A stretch of 64,000 nt of DNA, taken from NCBI GenBank assembly GCA_942490855.1, contig CALNYS010000004.1, positions 62,001-126,000 on the forward strand. Reading direction: 5' to 3'. The position numbers and the translations under genes were made by a program. The notes below the pieces were generated by a model, which was not told the DNA's origin, ran no database searches, and saw only the letters and a program-made list of their open reading frames with translations. This stretch comes from CALNYS01 sp942490855 (lineage in GTDB: Bacteria; Planctomycetota; Phycisphaerae; Phycisphaerales; UBA1924). Shown piece after piece: positions 1-9,620 of this stretch. How positions within the stretch are numbered: the stretch's first letter is position 1; each line of letters opens with the position of its first letter.

Positions 1-60
1 GGCGAGGAAAGCGACGCATCCCAAACCATTGATGGGCAGGCGGTTGCGGAGACGGCCTGA
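1..60 (+). CDS. possible C-terminal tail of an upstream gene (partial)
   Basis: Reading frame 1 is open from the left edge of the window and closes at a TGA at 58-60. The visible tail is GEESDASQTIDGQAVAETA. No domain can be recognised in 19 residues, and the third codon positions are less GC-rich than in the clear genes of this window, so the frame may be open by chance. If it is real, the gene ends about 30 bases before the rRNA promoter. Confidence 0.3.
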   Translation, partial: GEESDASQTIDGQAVAETA

Positions 61-90
61 AAAAAGTCTGGACGACGACACCTGAGTCGG

Positions 91-118
91 TTGACAGCCT
101 CGGAGAGATCGCTACATT
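91..118 (+). promoter_or_regulatory. sigma-70-like promoter of the 16S rRNA gene
   Basis: A perfect -35 box TTGACA (91-96) is followed after 16 bases by TACATT (113-118), a reasonable -10 box. It is the best promoter-like match seen upstream of the 16S gene and would give a leader of roughly 405 bases. The -10 box overlaps a small hairpin (GCTAC/GTAGC, 111-125). A second TTGACA at 200-205 has no convincing -10 partner. Confidence 0.6.
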
Positions 119-409
119 TCGTAGCTCGCCCCTCACGGGGGCAAACGGCCCTTTCGGGGGCCAGCCGAGACAGGCCTTCCAGCCTTATCGGCACGATCCT
201 TGACAAGTGAACAGTCGGGAAGGCCGCGAGAAGACGAGGCCTCCACATCCATTCGCGTGGACCCTGTAGCAAGGGAGTGGAGGTCACGAAAAGCTGGTCT
301 AGGCGTCACAGCGCCTAGGCACGCTGGAATTTTCGCGACCTGAAGAATTCCAGCCTATGTCCGCCCTTTTGCCGGGGCGGACAAACACGACGAACCCCGT
401 TCGTCGTGT
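111..409 (+). other. highly structured rRNA leader with serial hairpins
   Basis: No gene is seen between 61 and 532. Instead there is a run of perfect inverted repeats: 111-125 (5 bp), 128-142 (5 bp), 147-162 (5 bp), 240-283 (7 bp, 30-nt loop), 299-318 (CTAGGCG/CGCCTAG), 323-354 (GCTGGAATT/AATTCCAGC), 359-382 (GTCCGCCC/GGGCGGAC) and 385-409 (ACACGACGAAC/GTTCGTCGTGT, 3-nt loop). The last four are separated by only 2-4 bases. None is followed by a T-run, so they do not look like terminators. A boxA-like CTTAACA lies at 454-460. The stretch could be part of the pre-rRNA or a separate structured RNA. It does not match tmRNA, RNase P RNA or SRP RNA as far as I can judge. Confidence 0.5.
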
Positions 410-532
410 CGACCGAGTCGGTCATGGGTTTCCCTCGGGAGATTCAGGATCGGCTTAACAGGTCAACTTATCAGTCATCAACGCATGCTTGGCGGGTCAT
501 TTCGATTCGTCGGGTAGCAACGATACAACAAC

Positions 533-2024
<1,492 letters not shown>

Positions 2025-2160
2025 GATTTCCTTAGACCGACCGTGCAGAGCGATCTGCCGATCGGACTGTTGACGTCCTCTCGTTCTGCTTCACGCGAGT
2101 GAAGTGGAGATCCTGCTGGTGACAGCAGTACTCGGTTTTCCCGACTGTTTTCTGATATAC

Positions 2161-2198
2161 ACACGAGCCCGGCCCATGGTCGGGCTCGTGTTGTTTTT
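2161..2198 (+). terminator. Rho-independent terminator after 16S rRNA
   Basis: A perfect 11-bp stem, ACACGAGCCCG (2161-2171) with CGGGCTCGTGT (2181-2191), has a 9-nt loop and is followed by TGTTTTT. It lies about 140 bases after the 16S 3' end and closes the transcription unit before any other rRNA. Confidence 0.9.
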
Positions 2199-2234
2199 GC
2201 ACTTTGCCCCCTGCTGTCGCCGTACACTCCACCG

Positions 2235-2810
2235 ATGCGAACCCTGTCCCCGCTCACCCTCGGGATCACCGCTCTCGTCCTGTGCGGCTGCACCTCCGCC
2301 GCGACACCAGTGGCCGCGGTCCTGCCCCCGCCCCCCGTCCACGAGCCAGACGACGTCCCCGGCGATCGCCGTCTGCTGCCGTTCCTCGGGGACTGGACGG
2401 TCGGCGCGAGCGTTTTCCCCCCTGCTGGCGGCGAGACAGCGCGGTTTGTGGGGCAGTCTCGCTTCGTGCCGGCGCTCGATGGGCGCTCGCTCCGTGAGAC
2501 GCTCACGCTCGATGGCTTCCGCAGCACGACGACGCTGGGCTTCAGCCCCACCCGAGGGCGCTACGAGCTGGTCCAGGTGGACAACTCCACCGGCGGCCAG
2601 GTGTGGCTCGTGGGGCTCTGGTCCGCGGACGGGAAGACGCTGGAGCTCGCCCCCGCCGAGGACGGGCAGCTCTCGGGCCTCGGGTTCGCTGGCATGCGTT
2701 GGACCTACCGCTTCAACGCTGACGGGCAGCTCGTGAAGACGATCCGCGTGCGCGATGAAGCCGGCGGCGTGTGGCGGGTGCAGTCGGAGTACGTCTACAC
2801 GCGGCGTTAA
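2235..2810 (+). CDS. small lipoprotein of the DUF1579-like type
   Basis: The product is 191 residues. The start MRTLSPLTLGITALVLCGC is a lipoprotein signal peptide with lipobox L-C-G-C (Cys19), followed by a proline-rich linker. The rest (about 45-191) begins with FLGDWTV and alternates short beta-strand-like stretches (for example GRYELVQVDNSTGGQ). This resembles DUF1579-type proteins, whose first motif is also a short F-x-G-x-W signature. The molecular function is unknown; the location should be envelope-attached. The stop codon overlaps the stop of the convergent gene on the other strand (shared TTAA, 2807-2810). The gene lies just after the rRNA terminator and presumably has its own promoter, which I could not define. 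Confidence 0.8.
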   Translation: MRTLSPLTLGITALVLCGCTSAATPVAAVLPPPPVHEPDDVPGDRRLLPFLGDWTVGASVFPPAGGETARFVGQSRFVPALDGRSLRETLTLDGFRSTTTLGFSPTRGRYELVQVDNSTGGQVWLVGLWSADGKTLELAPAEDGQLSGLGFAGMRWTYRFNADGQLVKTIRVRDEAGGVWRVQSEYVYTRR

Positions 2811-3377
2811 GCGTTCTCTCGCAGCGCCGCGCTCTTGGTGCGAAGGAACACGACGAGCGCGACCGCAACCGGCAGGAGCACCGCAAGGGCGATCCACCAC
2901 TGCGCAGCCCCCCTCAACCGCCCACCATTCGCCCAGCGCCCCGGGGACGGTCAGGTCGGGAGACGTGCGGCTGTTCGTGATGACCTTCGCGCCAGAGGCG
3001 AACCCGCCGGCGCCGACATACCCGCCGAGCGCGACACCCCCCGCCAACGCGAGCCCCGCCAGTGACGCGCCGCCCGAGAACGCGACGAGACCGACGCCGA
3101 GCCCGCCGGCGTAGGCGAAGACGCCGAACGCTGCGCCGCCGGCAAACGCGACCACTCCCCGTGCGGTTACTCCGCCGGACGCGAACACGCCCGTCGCGTG
3201 CCTCCCGACAGCCACGATCCCGCGCGCGGAGTTTGTCGCGGGGGGCGGCTCGGGGTGAATCACGATGTCGTAGAGCGGCATGCCCCAGAGCGTGCGCTTC
3301 GATGTCGCCCGGCGCGGGCGCTGCCATACCGTCACGAGTTCGTGTGTTTCTTCGGGCACGATTAACCCTCGATACAT
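2807..3377 (-). pseudogene. frameshifted membrane-anchored Gly-rich repeat protein
   Basis: From the ATG at 3375-3377 the frame encodes about 146 sensible residues and then runs into an unlikely extension antisense to the neighbouring lipoprotein. Shifting by one base at the CCCC/GGGG run (2939-2946) restores a 189-residue product. Its end is a convincing membrane helix (WWIALAVLLPVAVALVVF) followed by RTKSAALRENA and a TAA. Residues about 52-130 are a periodic Gly-Ala-Phe/Val repeat (units like GVVAFAGGAAFGVFAYAGG), the pattern of a short beta-solenoid. The recovered stop shares TTAA with the convergent gene, the same geometry as three other pairs here, which supports the corrected end. It is either a true frameshift or one surplus base in a G/C run. 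The function is unknown. Confidence 0.65.
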
Positions 3378-3443
3378 AGGGGGGAATACGCAGGCAGACC
3401 TATCAGAAATACTCTAGCCGGAAATCTGAAAGTGATAACGACA

Positions 3444-4163
3444 TTAGGCGCCGATCGGCGCGAGCATCCCCGGCGTCCATCCATCTGACGTCTCGGGCAG
3501 CTCATCCAGCGGCGTCGCCCGATCGATGGTGTACTCCCCCACCGCCGTGCGCCGGAGCGATTGCAAGGTGCCGCCGGTCCCGAGGGTCTCGCCCAGGTCG
3601 CGGGCGAGGGAGCGGATGTAGACGCCCTTGCCGCAGCGGATGTCGAGGGTCGCGATGGGCCAGTCGTACGCCGTGACGTCGATCGAATCGATGCGCACGC
3701 GCTTGGCGGCGGGGCGTTCGACGAGGTCGCCTTTTCGCGCGAGGTCGTAGGCGCGTTTGCCGTCGATGTGGACGGCGGAAAAGATCGGCGGGCGCTGCTC
3801 GATCTCGCCCAGGAACTGTGCGCACGCGCTCTGGACGTCCTCGCGAGACGGCGGCGAGGGGACGCTGACTTCTTCGCGCTCGCCCTCGGCGTCGTCGGTG
3901 GTGGTGAAGGCGGAGAGATCGACCTCGGCGGCGTAGCGCTTGGCGGTCGCCTGGATCGTCGCGATGGACTTCGTGGCGGCGCCGAGGCAGATCACGAGGA
4001 CGCCGCTGGCGAGGGGGTCGAGGGTGCCGGCGTGCCCGACCTTGGCCCCGCCGGAGCGTCTGCGGACCGCGTTGCACGCTGCGGCCGAGCTGATCCCGAG
4101 GGGTTTGTCGACGACGAGGACGCCGTTGAGGTCGGGGCGGTGGTTCTTGAGCGAGCGTCCCAG
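3444..4163 (-). CDS. truB: tRNA pseudouridine(55) synthase TruB
   Basis: TruB converts U55 of the tRNA T-loop to pseudouridine. The frame reads VLVVDKPLGISS near the N-terminus, then GHAGTLDPLASGVLV, which carries the catalytic Asp of the family. YIRSLARDLGETLGTGGTLQ and LRRTAVGEYTID follow towards the C-terminus. No ATG, GTG or TTG is in frame upstream of the conserved start; the frame is open back to a TGA near 4240. The best start is a CTG at 4161-4163 (GRSLKNHRPDLNG follows), with GGAG six bases upstream. This gives 239 residues, short but acceptable because TruB C-terminal PUA domains vary. GTG at 3993-3995 would remove the catalytic domain and is rejected as the start. The gene lies next to a tRNA gene read on the other strand. 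Confidence 0.88.
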   Translation of the reverse strand: MGRSLKNHRPDLNGVLVVDKPLGISSAAACNAVRRRSGGAKVGHAGTLDPLASGVLVICLGAATKSIATIQATAKRYAAEVDLSAFTTTDDAEGEREEVSVPSPPSREDVQSACAQFLGEIEQRPPIFSAVHIDGKRAYDLARKGDLVERPAAKRVRIDSIDVTAYDWPIATLDIRCGKGVYIRSLARDLGETLGTGGTLQSLRRTAVGEYTIDRATPLDELPETSDGWTPGMLAPIGA

Positions 4164-4242
4164 GGGGCGTCTCCGTGGTTCTCGGGCTGCTGACAGGGGT
4201 TGCCGCAGAGAGTATGCTTTCCGTCCCGCTGCCGCGGTTCAC

Positions 4243-4331
4243 GGAGAGGTGTCCGAGCGGCTGAAGGAGCACGGCTGGAATCCGTGTAGTCGGGGTAACC
4301 CGGCTCGGGGGTTCGAATCCCCCCCTCTCCG
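4243..4331 (+). tRNA. tRNA-Ser (anticodon GGA)
   Basis: The acceptor stem GGAGAGG (4243-4249) pairs with CCTCTCC (4324-4330) and the discriminator base is G. The anticodon loop reads CTGGAAT, giving anticodon GGA (serine, UCC/UCU). A long variable arm (GTAGTCGGGGTAACCCGGCTC) and the T-loop GTTCGAATC are typical of a class II tRNA-Ser. CCA is not encoded. Length 89 nt. Confidence 0.95.
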
Positions 4332-4340
4332 CTTGCGAAG

Positions 4341-4376
4341 AAACCGCGTTTCTGCGCCGCAGGATGCGGTTTTTTC
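4341..4376 (+). terminator. terminator of tRNA-Ser
   Basis: AAACCGC (4341-4347) pairs with GCGGTTT (4366-4372) around an inner CTGCG/CGCAG hairpin and is followed by a T-run (TTTTTTC). It lies 10 bases after the tRNA. Confidence 0.8.
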
Positions 4377-4416
4377 TTGCGCTGAGCGAACGGGCGGTCC
4401 CCGGTACTCTGCTCTC

Positions 4417-6042
4417 ATGCCTGACGCCTCCCCGACGTACGTGCTGCACCCTGTCACCACGAACGAGCTGGGCGAGCGTCTCGAGTCGCTGGATCTGGCT
4501 GCGCCCGGCCCGTACGTCGCCGGTCGCTCGTCGGGGGTGGACTGGTCGATCACGGATCAGACGGTCTCCCGCCGGCACGCGGAGTTCACCTACGAGGGCG
4601 GCGCGTGGCGTGTGGGCGACCTGGGGTCGCGGCACGGCACGAGCGTGAACGGTCGCGGCGTGGGGGCCGACGAGCGGGTCCAGCTCAGCGTCGGCGACCT
4701 GGTCGCGTTCGGTCAGTGGGTCTGTCGGTTCCAGCCCGCGGGCGCGACGCGCGGGATGACCCCGATCGAGCCGGCGAAGCGCGACGAGCGGGTGTCGGTC
4801 GTGTCCCGGACGGATCTTCTCGGGGTGGCGCAGAAGAGTCTCGACGCGCTGCTGACGGTGTCGCGCGAGTTCAACGCGGCGGCGACGCGTGAGGAGGTCG
4901 CCACCGCGGCGGTCAACGCGGTGCGTTCGGCGACGGGGTGCGCGCGCGTGATGATGATCGAGCGCGCCTCCGCGACGGAGTTCTCGGAGCTGGCGAGCAC
5001 GGCGAGCGGCCCGTCGGGCCTGTCCCGTTCGCTGGTGGACGCGGCCGCGGCGGACCGCTGCCTGGTCGAGCTGCGGGCGATGAGCGACGCCGGGGATCAG
5101 GCGCATTCGATCATGAGCCTCGAGATCCGTGCGGCGGTGTGCGCCCCGGTGTTTGTGAACAAGGGCGTCGGGGCGTTTTTGTATCTGGACACGCGCCGTT
5201 CGGAGTCGGCGCTGACGCGCGACGCGTCGGCGTTCTGCCAGTCGCTGGCGGAGCTGGCGGGGATGGCGCTCGAGCGGGTGATCAACGCGGAGCTCGCGGC
5301 GCGCCACGAGCGTCTCGAGCGCGACCTGGGCGCCGCGCGGCGCGCACAGGAACTGCTGATGCCGGCGTCGTCCGGGCGCGTGGGGCGCGTGACGTACGCG
5401 TACGAGTCACGCGCGGGGCGCGTGGTCGCGGGCGACCTGTTCGACATCTTCCCGTTGCCCGACGGGCGCACGGCGATGCTGCTGGGGGACGTGTCGGGCA
5501 AGGGCGTCGGGGCCGCGGTGCTGATGGCGGCGGCGCAGTCGCAGCTGCGGACGCAGCTTTCGAGCGGGCTGCCGCTCGCGCACGCGGTCGAAGCCGTCGG
5601 GCGCGACCTGAACGTGCGGACGGCGACGGGCACGTTCGTCACGCTGATCGCCGGGGTGATCAACCCCGAGAGCGAGACGATCGAGATCGTTGACGCTGGG
5701 CACGGGTTCGCGGTGCTGGTCGCGCCGAACGGGGAGGCGACGAAGATCGACACCGGCGGCGGGTTCCCGCTGGGCATCGTCGAGGACGGGGAGTACGAGT
5801 CCACGACGCTCGGGTTCCCCACGGGCTCGCAGTTCGTGGTCTTCTCTGACGGGGTCGTCGAGCAGATGAACCCGGCCGGCGAGGAGTTCGGGTACGACGC
5901 GGCGCTGGGCGTGGTCGCCGGGGCCGGGACGACGGAGGAGATCTCCGCGGCGGTGCTGCAGGCGGTGCAGCGCCACGCGCAGGGCGATCTCGCTGATGAC
6001 CTGACGGTCGCGGCCGGGCGCCTGGAAGCCTCGGCGTCTTAG
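4417..6042 (+). CDS. FHA-GAF-SpoIIE (PP2C-type) serine phosphatase
   Basis: The product is 541 residues from the ATG of MPDASPTYVL. Residues about 25-100 are an FHA domain (GRSS, SRRHAEF, DLGSRHGTSVNG), which binds phosphothreonine peptides. Residues about 125-275 look like a GAF sensor (CAPVFVNKGVGAFLYLD). Residues about 300-535 are a SpoIIE/RsbU-type metal-dependent phosphatase: GDLFDIF, LGDVSGKGVGAAVLMA, DAGHGFAVLV and VVFSDGVVEQMNP supply the metal-binding aspartates. No membrane segment is seen, so it is cytoplasmic. Such proteins usually dephosphorylate anti-anti-sigma factors or other phospho-Ser/Thr targets. The stop overlaps by 4 nt the stop of the convergent G8 protein. A second copy of the same architecture is at 15961-17565. 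The frame stays open upstream, but translation there would run through the tRNA. Confidence 0.92.
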   Translation: MPDASPTYVLHPVTTNELGERLESLDLAAPGPYVAGRSSGVDWSITDQTVSRRHAEFTYEGGAWRVGDLGSRHGTSVNGRGVGADERVQLSVGDLVAFGQWVCRFQPAGATRGMTPIEPAKRDERVSVVSRTDLLGVAQKSLDALLTVSREFNAAATREEVATAAVNAVRSATGCARVMMIERASATEFSELASTASGPSGLSRSLVDAAAADRCLVELRAMSDAGDQAHSIMSLEIRAAVCAPVFVNKGVGAFLYLDTRRSESALTRDASAFCQSLAELAGMALERVINAELAARHERLERDLGAARRAQELLMPASSGRVGRVTYAYESRAGRVVAGDLFDIFPLPDGRTAMLLGDVSGKGVGAAVLMAAAQSQLRTQLSSGLPLAHAVEAVGRDLNVRTATGTFVTLIAGVINPESETIEIVDAGHGFAVLVAPNGEATKIDTGGGFPLGIVEDGEYESTTLGFPTGSQFVVFSDGVVEQMNPAGEEFGYDAALGVVAGAGTTEEISAAVLQAVQRHAQGDLADDLTVAAGRLEASAS

Positions 6043-9000
6043 TTCGGGCACGCGCCCCAGACGTTGATGAGGATGGCGAGGTCCACGACGTCCACGACCC
6101 CGTCGCCGGTGAGGTCGGCCGGGCCCTTGCCGCTCCAGGTACCGATCAGCATGGCGAGGTCGCTCGGGCCGACGACGCCGTCGGTGTCGAGATCCCCGAT
6201 GCACGCGGGGGCGCCGATCAGCGAGACGTTGTCGATGACGGCGAAGTCGTCGGGGAGGGTGTTGGTGACGCCCTCGCCCTCGAAGCCGACGTAGAGGTAG
6301 TCGTAGCCGTCGGCGCCGAGATCGACGGCCCGTTCGTAGCGTTGCATCGGGAGGTCTCCGGTGAAGGTCTCTTCGTAGAGCAGTTCGATCTCGACGGGGA
6401 TCGCGCTGTAGGGGATCGGGGAAGCGTCGGAGTGGGCGGAGCCGAACTCGCCGCGGACGCCGAAGACGCGTGCGGTGACGCTGTTGATCTCGGCGGGGTT
6501 GGGTGAGTCGTCACCCTCGGAACTCGCGAGGTCGAAGCGCAGGGTGTGGGCGCCGCGGCTGAGGCGCTCGTTGTAGACCGCCTGTGCGATCGACGAGAAG
6601 CGGTACTGCCCGGTGAGGCGCGCCTCGCCCGCGACGATCGCGGCGCGGGCCTCGAACCAGCCGGTGCTGGCTTCGGCGCTCGAGAGCGCGTAGATCCCGC
6701 CCTCGAAGGAGGGCGCGTCGAAACCGCCGTCCACGAGGAGTTCCTCGGGGTCCACGGCGGAGGGCGCGACGCTGAGCGTGACGCTGTCGGTCGCGCCCTG
6801 GTGGTCCCACACGGTAAGGGTGATCGGGGTGAGCGCGGTCATGGGGAGGGCGACGATGATCTCTTCGCCGAAGCGGTCGTTGACGCCGTCGTCATCGAGG
6901 TCCCAGGCGTAGGCGACGATGCTGTTGGGGTCCCCCACCGCGACAACGTTGAACTGGTTGGCGGCGCCGACGGGGGTGTCGGTGTCGAAGGAAGACGCGG
7001 CGCTGAGTCGCACGACGTTGCGGGCGGCGGGGATGGCGTCGAAGTCCGCGACGGGCGGCGCGTTGGGAACGTCGGGGGCGAAGTCGCCGCCTTCGATCTG
7101 CAGCCAGTTGGGGAAGGGCTGCGGGTTGCTGAAGCCGTTCTGGCGGCGGTAGAGGTGGTGGTCGTTGTTGGCCATGCGGAGGTCGACGAAGCGCGACGCG
7201 CGGAGCGGGAGACCGATCGCGCCCTCGGAGCCGGTGCCCGCGCCCATGTCGAGCTCGTTGATCTGTCCTTCGAGGGGTGTGCGCAGGCCGTAGCGCCAGC
7301 CTTCGATCGCGACGTTGTCGAGGAGGAGGCGCTTGGTCGGGCCGTTCATGCCGACGCCGAAGCCGCGTCCCTCGCCGTTGATGCCCAGATCAACGGCGGG
7401 TTTATCGTCGGCGGGCGTCGCGAGATCGGACGACGCGACGATCCCGTCGACGAGGTCGAGCTGGGAGGAGTACTGCATGTGGACGCCCTGCCCGTAGATG
7501 TTCCAGAACGCGAAGTCCTCGATGCGCGAGCGCTCGCGGTGGGCGATCGAGTCGCAGGGGCAGGTGAAGCCGATCCACTCGCTCTGGTTGCGCATGTGCC
7601 CCCAGGTGATGAGGCCGAAGTCGGAGTTGGAGACCTCGAAGCCTCGGAAGGTCTGCATCGGCGCGTGCGAGACGTCGATGCGCCCGTCGGCGCGGGTGAC
7701 GATGTGCTGGATCTCGGGGCGGAGGTGTTCCATCGGGACGTCGAGCTTGTCGCGCTGGTCGCCGAGGCCGTCGACCTGGCTGAAGATCTGCGCGCCCCCG
7801 CCCGCGGCGCTGACGGCGGCGTTGTTCTCGAAGACGACCTGCGAGGCGCCCTGGATCCAGTAGCCCTCGCCGTTGAAGCCGAAGTCAAAGCGCGCGACGC
7901 GCCCGGCGCCCTCGCCGAAGGGTTCGACGGTCATCTCGGGGTTGGCGTCGCCGGTGGTCTTGATGGAGAGGTTGCCCCGCCAGAGGCCGATCTCGTTGCC
8001 AGCTTCCTGCACGAACGCGGAACCGACGATGTCGAAGGCCACGTTGTCCTCGAAGACGGCGTACGAATCGTGGTGCACGAACCCCCAGCCGGGGCTGCCC
8101 CACACGACGCACCCGCTGACCTGCGCGGGGGTCGCGGTGGCGAGCGGGACGGGCTGATCCTGGCGCGGCAGGTTGCGGTGGAGATGGAACGCGTAGCGCC
8201 CGCGCTGGTTGGCGCCGGCGCCCGGGGAGCCGTCGAGGTTCACACCGGGCTCGTCAACGAGCTTGTCCTTGAAGGAACGCCCGAACTCGAGGAAGGACGC
8301 GTTCTGCACGATGAGGTCGGGCGAGTGCATCGCCATGAAGTGGCCGCGCTGGAAGTTCGCGGGGTCGACGGGCGTTTCGCCGCCGGCCGGGTAGGCGATG
8401 GGCGGGGCGGTCGCCTGGGGCGACGCGGGGTCGAGCTCGGAGCGGAAGACGACGTTGCGCGTCAGGTTGGCGACGTAGATATTCAGATCGCCGGGGTCGA
8501 AGTGGGCGCCGTCGGGGCGCGCGTGGTCGAAGCGGAGCCCGGCGCCGGTGGCGTTTGCGGTGAACGTCACGACGTTCTTGGCGATGCCGGTGACGGTGAG
8601 CACCTCGTCGTGGAAACGGGTGTTGTCGTCGTTGGACCCGTCGCTATCGAAGTACGTGCCGGCGAGGACGAGGGTGTCGCCGACATTCCATCCGACCGGT
8701 GCGGTGCGCAGGGTGAGGGACGTCGCGCCGGCGCTGACGTCGAGGGCGAGGGCGGCCGAGTCGGTTTTGTCCGCGCCGACGATGCGGGTCGTGCCGTGGG
8801 GGATGAACCCGCGTCCGACCTGCCCGGGGTCGCGGGCGAGGTCCATCGGGGCGTCGGCGGTGATGACGATCTCGGCGCGGACGCCGGAGGGGACGGGGGC
8901 GGTCTCGTCGCCGATGATCACGCGCCCGCCGGGAGCGCTGAACATGGTGTCCACGTAGAGCGCGGTGTCGCGGTCGGTCGCCCAGCGGAGTTCGCCGTCG

Positions 9001-9320
9001 ACGCGGAGGTAGCGGAGGCGCGTCTGGTCGGGGCCCGCGCCGTCGTTGTCGTCGAAGACGTCGTAGATCACGGTGATCCCGGCGGGGATCAGGACGTCGT
9101 CAGCGAGCGATGGGAGCGAGCCGCCCCAGGTGGCGGGGTCGGACCAGGCGCCGCTTTGGAGAGCCGTCGCGGTCTCGCTCCCGGGGGGGAGCAGGTCGAG
9201 GAGTCCTTGCGCGACGTTCGGGTTGCCCCACGAGTAGTCGGCGGAGGCGGCGGTCCCCGCGGCGAGCGCGAGGGCGAGCGCGAGGGCGCGACGAAGGGCG
9301 GGGGCGTGTTCGGGCGCCAT
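6039..9320 (-). CDS. large secreted G8-domain/beta-helix protein with C-terminal dockerin
   Basis: The product is 1,093 residues, starting with a signal peptide (ALRRALALALALAAGTAASA). Residues about 40-165 match a G8 domain (SGAWSDPATWGG, VLIPAGITVIYD), the module of CEMIP/TMEM2-type extracellular proteins. The middle is a long right-handed beta-helix-like region with many Asn turns. Near 770-860 is a PKD-like domain (AYAWDLDDDGVNDRFGEE, VTLSVAPS), then a beta-sandwich. The C-terminus (about 1035-1093) is a two-repeat dockerin (GDLDTDGVVGPSDLAMLIGT, DLTGDGVVDVVDLAILINVW) ending WGACPN. It probably acts on, or binds, extracellular polysaccharide. The start has a strong ribosome site, AAGGAGG, on the minus strand (9326-9332). 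The stop overlaps the convergent phosphatase gene. Confidence 0.9.
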   Translation of the reverse strand: MAPEHAPALRRALALALALAAGTAASADYSWGNPNVAQGLLDLLPPGSETATALQSGAWSDPATWGGSLPSLADDVLIPAGITVIYDVFDDNDGAGPDQTRLRYLRVDGELRWATDRDTALYVDTMFSAPGGRVIIGDETAPVPSGVRAEIVITADAPMDLARDPGQVGRGFIPHGTTRIVGADKTDSAALALDVSAGATSLTLRTAPVGWNVGDTLVLAGTYFDSDGSNDDNTRFHDEVLTVTGIAKNVVTFTANATGAGLRFDHARPDGAHFDPGDLNIYVANLTRNVVFRSELDPASPQATAPPIAYPAGGETPVDPANFQRGHFMAMHSPDLIVQNASFLEFGRSFKDKLVDEPGVNLDGSPGAGANQRGRYAFHLHRNLPRQDQPVPLATATPAQVSGCVVWGSPGWGFVHHDSYAVFEDNVAFDIVGSAFVQEAGNEIGLWRGNLSIKTTGDANPEMTVEPFGEGAGRVARFDFGFNGEGYWIQGASQVVFENNAAVSAAGGGAQIFSQVDGLGDQRDKLDVPMEHLRPEIQHIVTRADGRIDVSHAPMQTFRGFEVSNSDFGLITWGHMRNQSEWIGFTCPCDSIAHRERSRIEDFAFWNIYGQGVHMQYSSQLDLVDGIVASSDLATPADDKPAVDLGINGEGRGFGVGMNGPTKRLLLDNVAIEGWRYGLRTPLEGQINELDMGAGTGSEGAIGLPLRASRFVDLRMANNDHHLYRRQNGFSNPQPFPNWLQIEGGDFAPDVPNAPPVADFDAIPAARNVVRLSAASSFDTDTPVGAANQFNVVAVGDPNSIVAYAWDLDDDGVNDRFGEEIIVALPMTALTPITLTVWDHQGATDSVTLSVAPSAVDPEELLVDGGFDAPSFEGGIYALSSAEASTGWFEARAAIVAGEARLTGQYRFSSIAQAVYNERLSRGAHTLRFDLASSEGDDSPNPAEINSVTARVFGVRGEFGSAHSDASPIPYSAIPVEIELLYEETFTGDLPMQRYERAVDLGADGYDYLYVGFEGEGVTNTLPDDFAVIDNVSLIGAPACIGDLDTDGVVGPSDLAMLIGTWSGKGPADLTGDGVVDVVDLAILINVWGACPN

Positions 9321-9510
9321 GGGATCCTCCTTGGCGGCTAGGGGTCGTCTCGCGCTCTCCGGCGCGCCGTCGTGTCGGCTAACCGTCGGTTCCGACGATC
9401 GCCCCGCAAGCGTTCGCGCACGAACGGGCGCGGGGGCGCTGACGCGTGGGGAGTCTGGAGAAGCCCCGCGCTGGTTATAGCCCCCCGCCGTCGCGGCGTA
9501 CGAACAAGAA

Positions 9511-9551
9511 CAGCCCCGGCCCCGGCGGGTACGCCGATGGGGCCGGGGCTG
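9511..9551 (-). terminator. strong terminator after the 9.6-11.5 kb gene
   Basis: CAGCCCCGGCCCC (9511-9523) pairs perfectly over 13 bp with GGGGCCGGGGCTG (9539-9551). Read on the minus strand, the stem is followed by TTCTTGTT, a T-rich tract, so it ends transcription of the upstream minus-strand gene. The rest of 9321-9620, between two minus-strand secreted-protein genes, shows no gene; it should hold the promoter of the G8 protein. Confidence 0.8.
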
Positions 9552-9620
9552 GGGTTGGTCTCCCGACTCGAGGGGTTCAGGAGACCGGTCCGCGGGACAA
9601 CGCGTGCGGTGTGTGCAGCG

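Noticed and set aside
190..230. TTGACA at 200-205 as a second rRNA promoter
   Set aside because: No acceptable -10 box lies 15-19 bases downstream.
2091..2940. Downstream extension of the repeat-protein frame as a 428-residue protein
   Set aside because: Past 2940 the frame is antisense to the lipoprotein gene and reads as random Arg/Pro-rich sequence; a one-base shift gives a proper membrane anchor and a stop.
3502..5307. Minus-strand open frame of 601 codons over truB, the tRNA and the phosphatase
   Set aside because: It runs antisense through a tRNA gene and out of frame through truB; it is Arg-rich with no motif.
6546..9341. Plus-strand open frame of 931 codons opposite the G8 protein gene
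   Set aside because: It is a GC-rich shadow: the residues are Gly/Val/Arg/Glu-rich with no domain, whereas the minus strand has a signal peptide, G8 domain and dockerin with a strong ribosome site.
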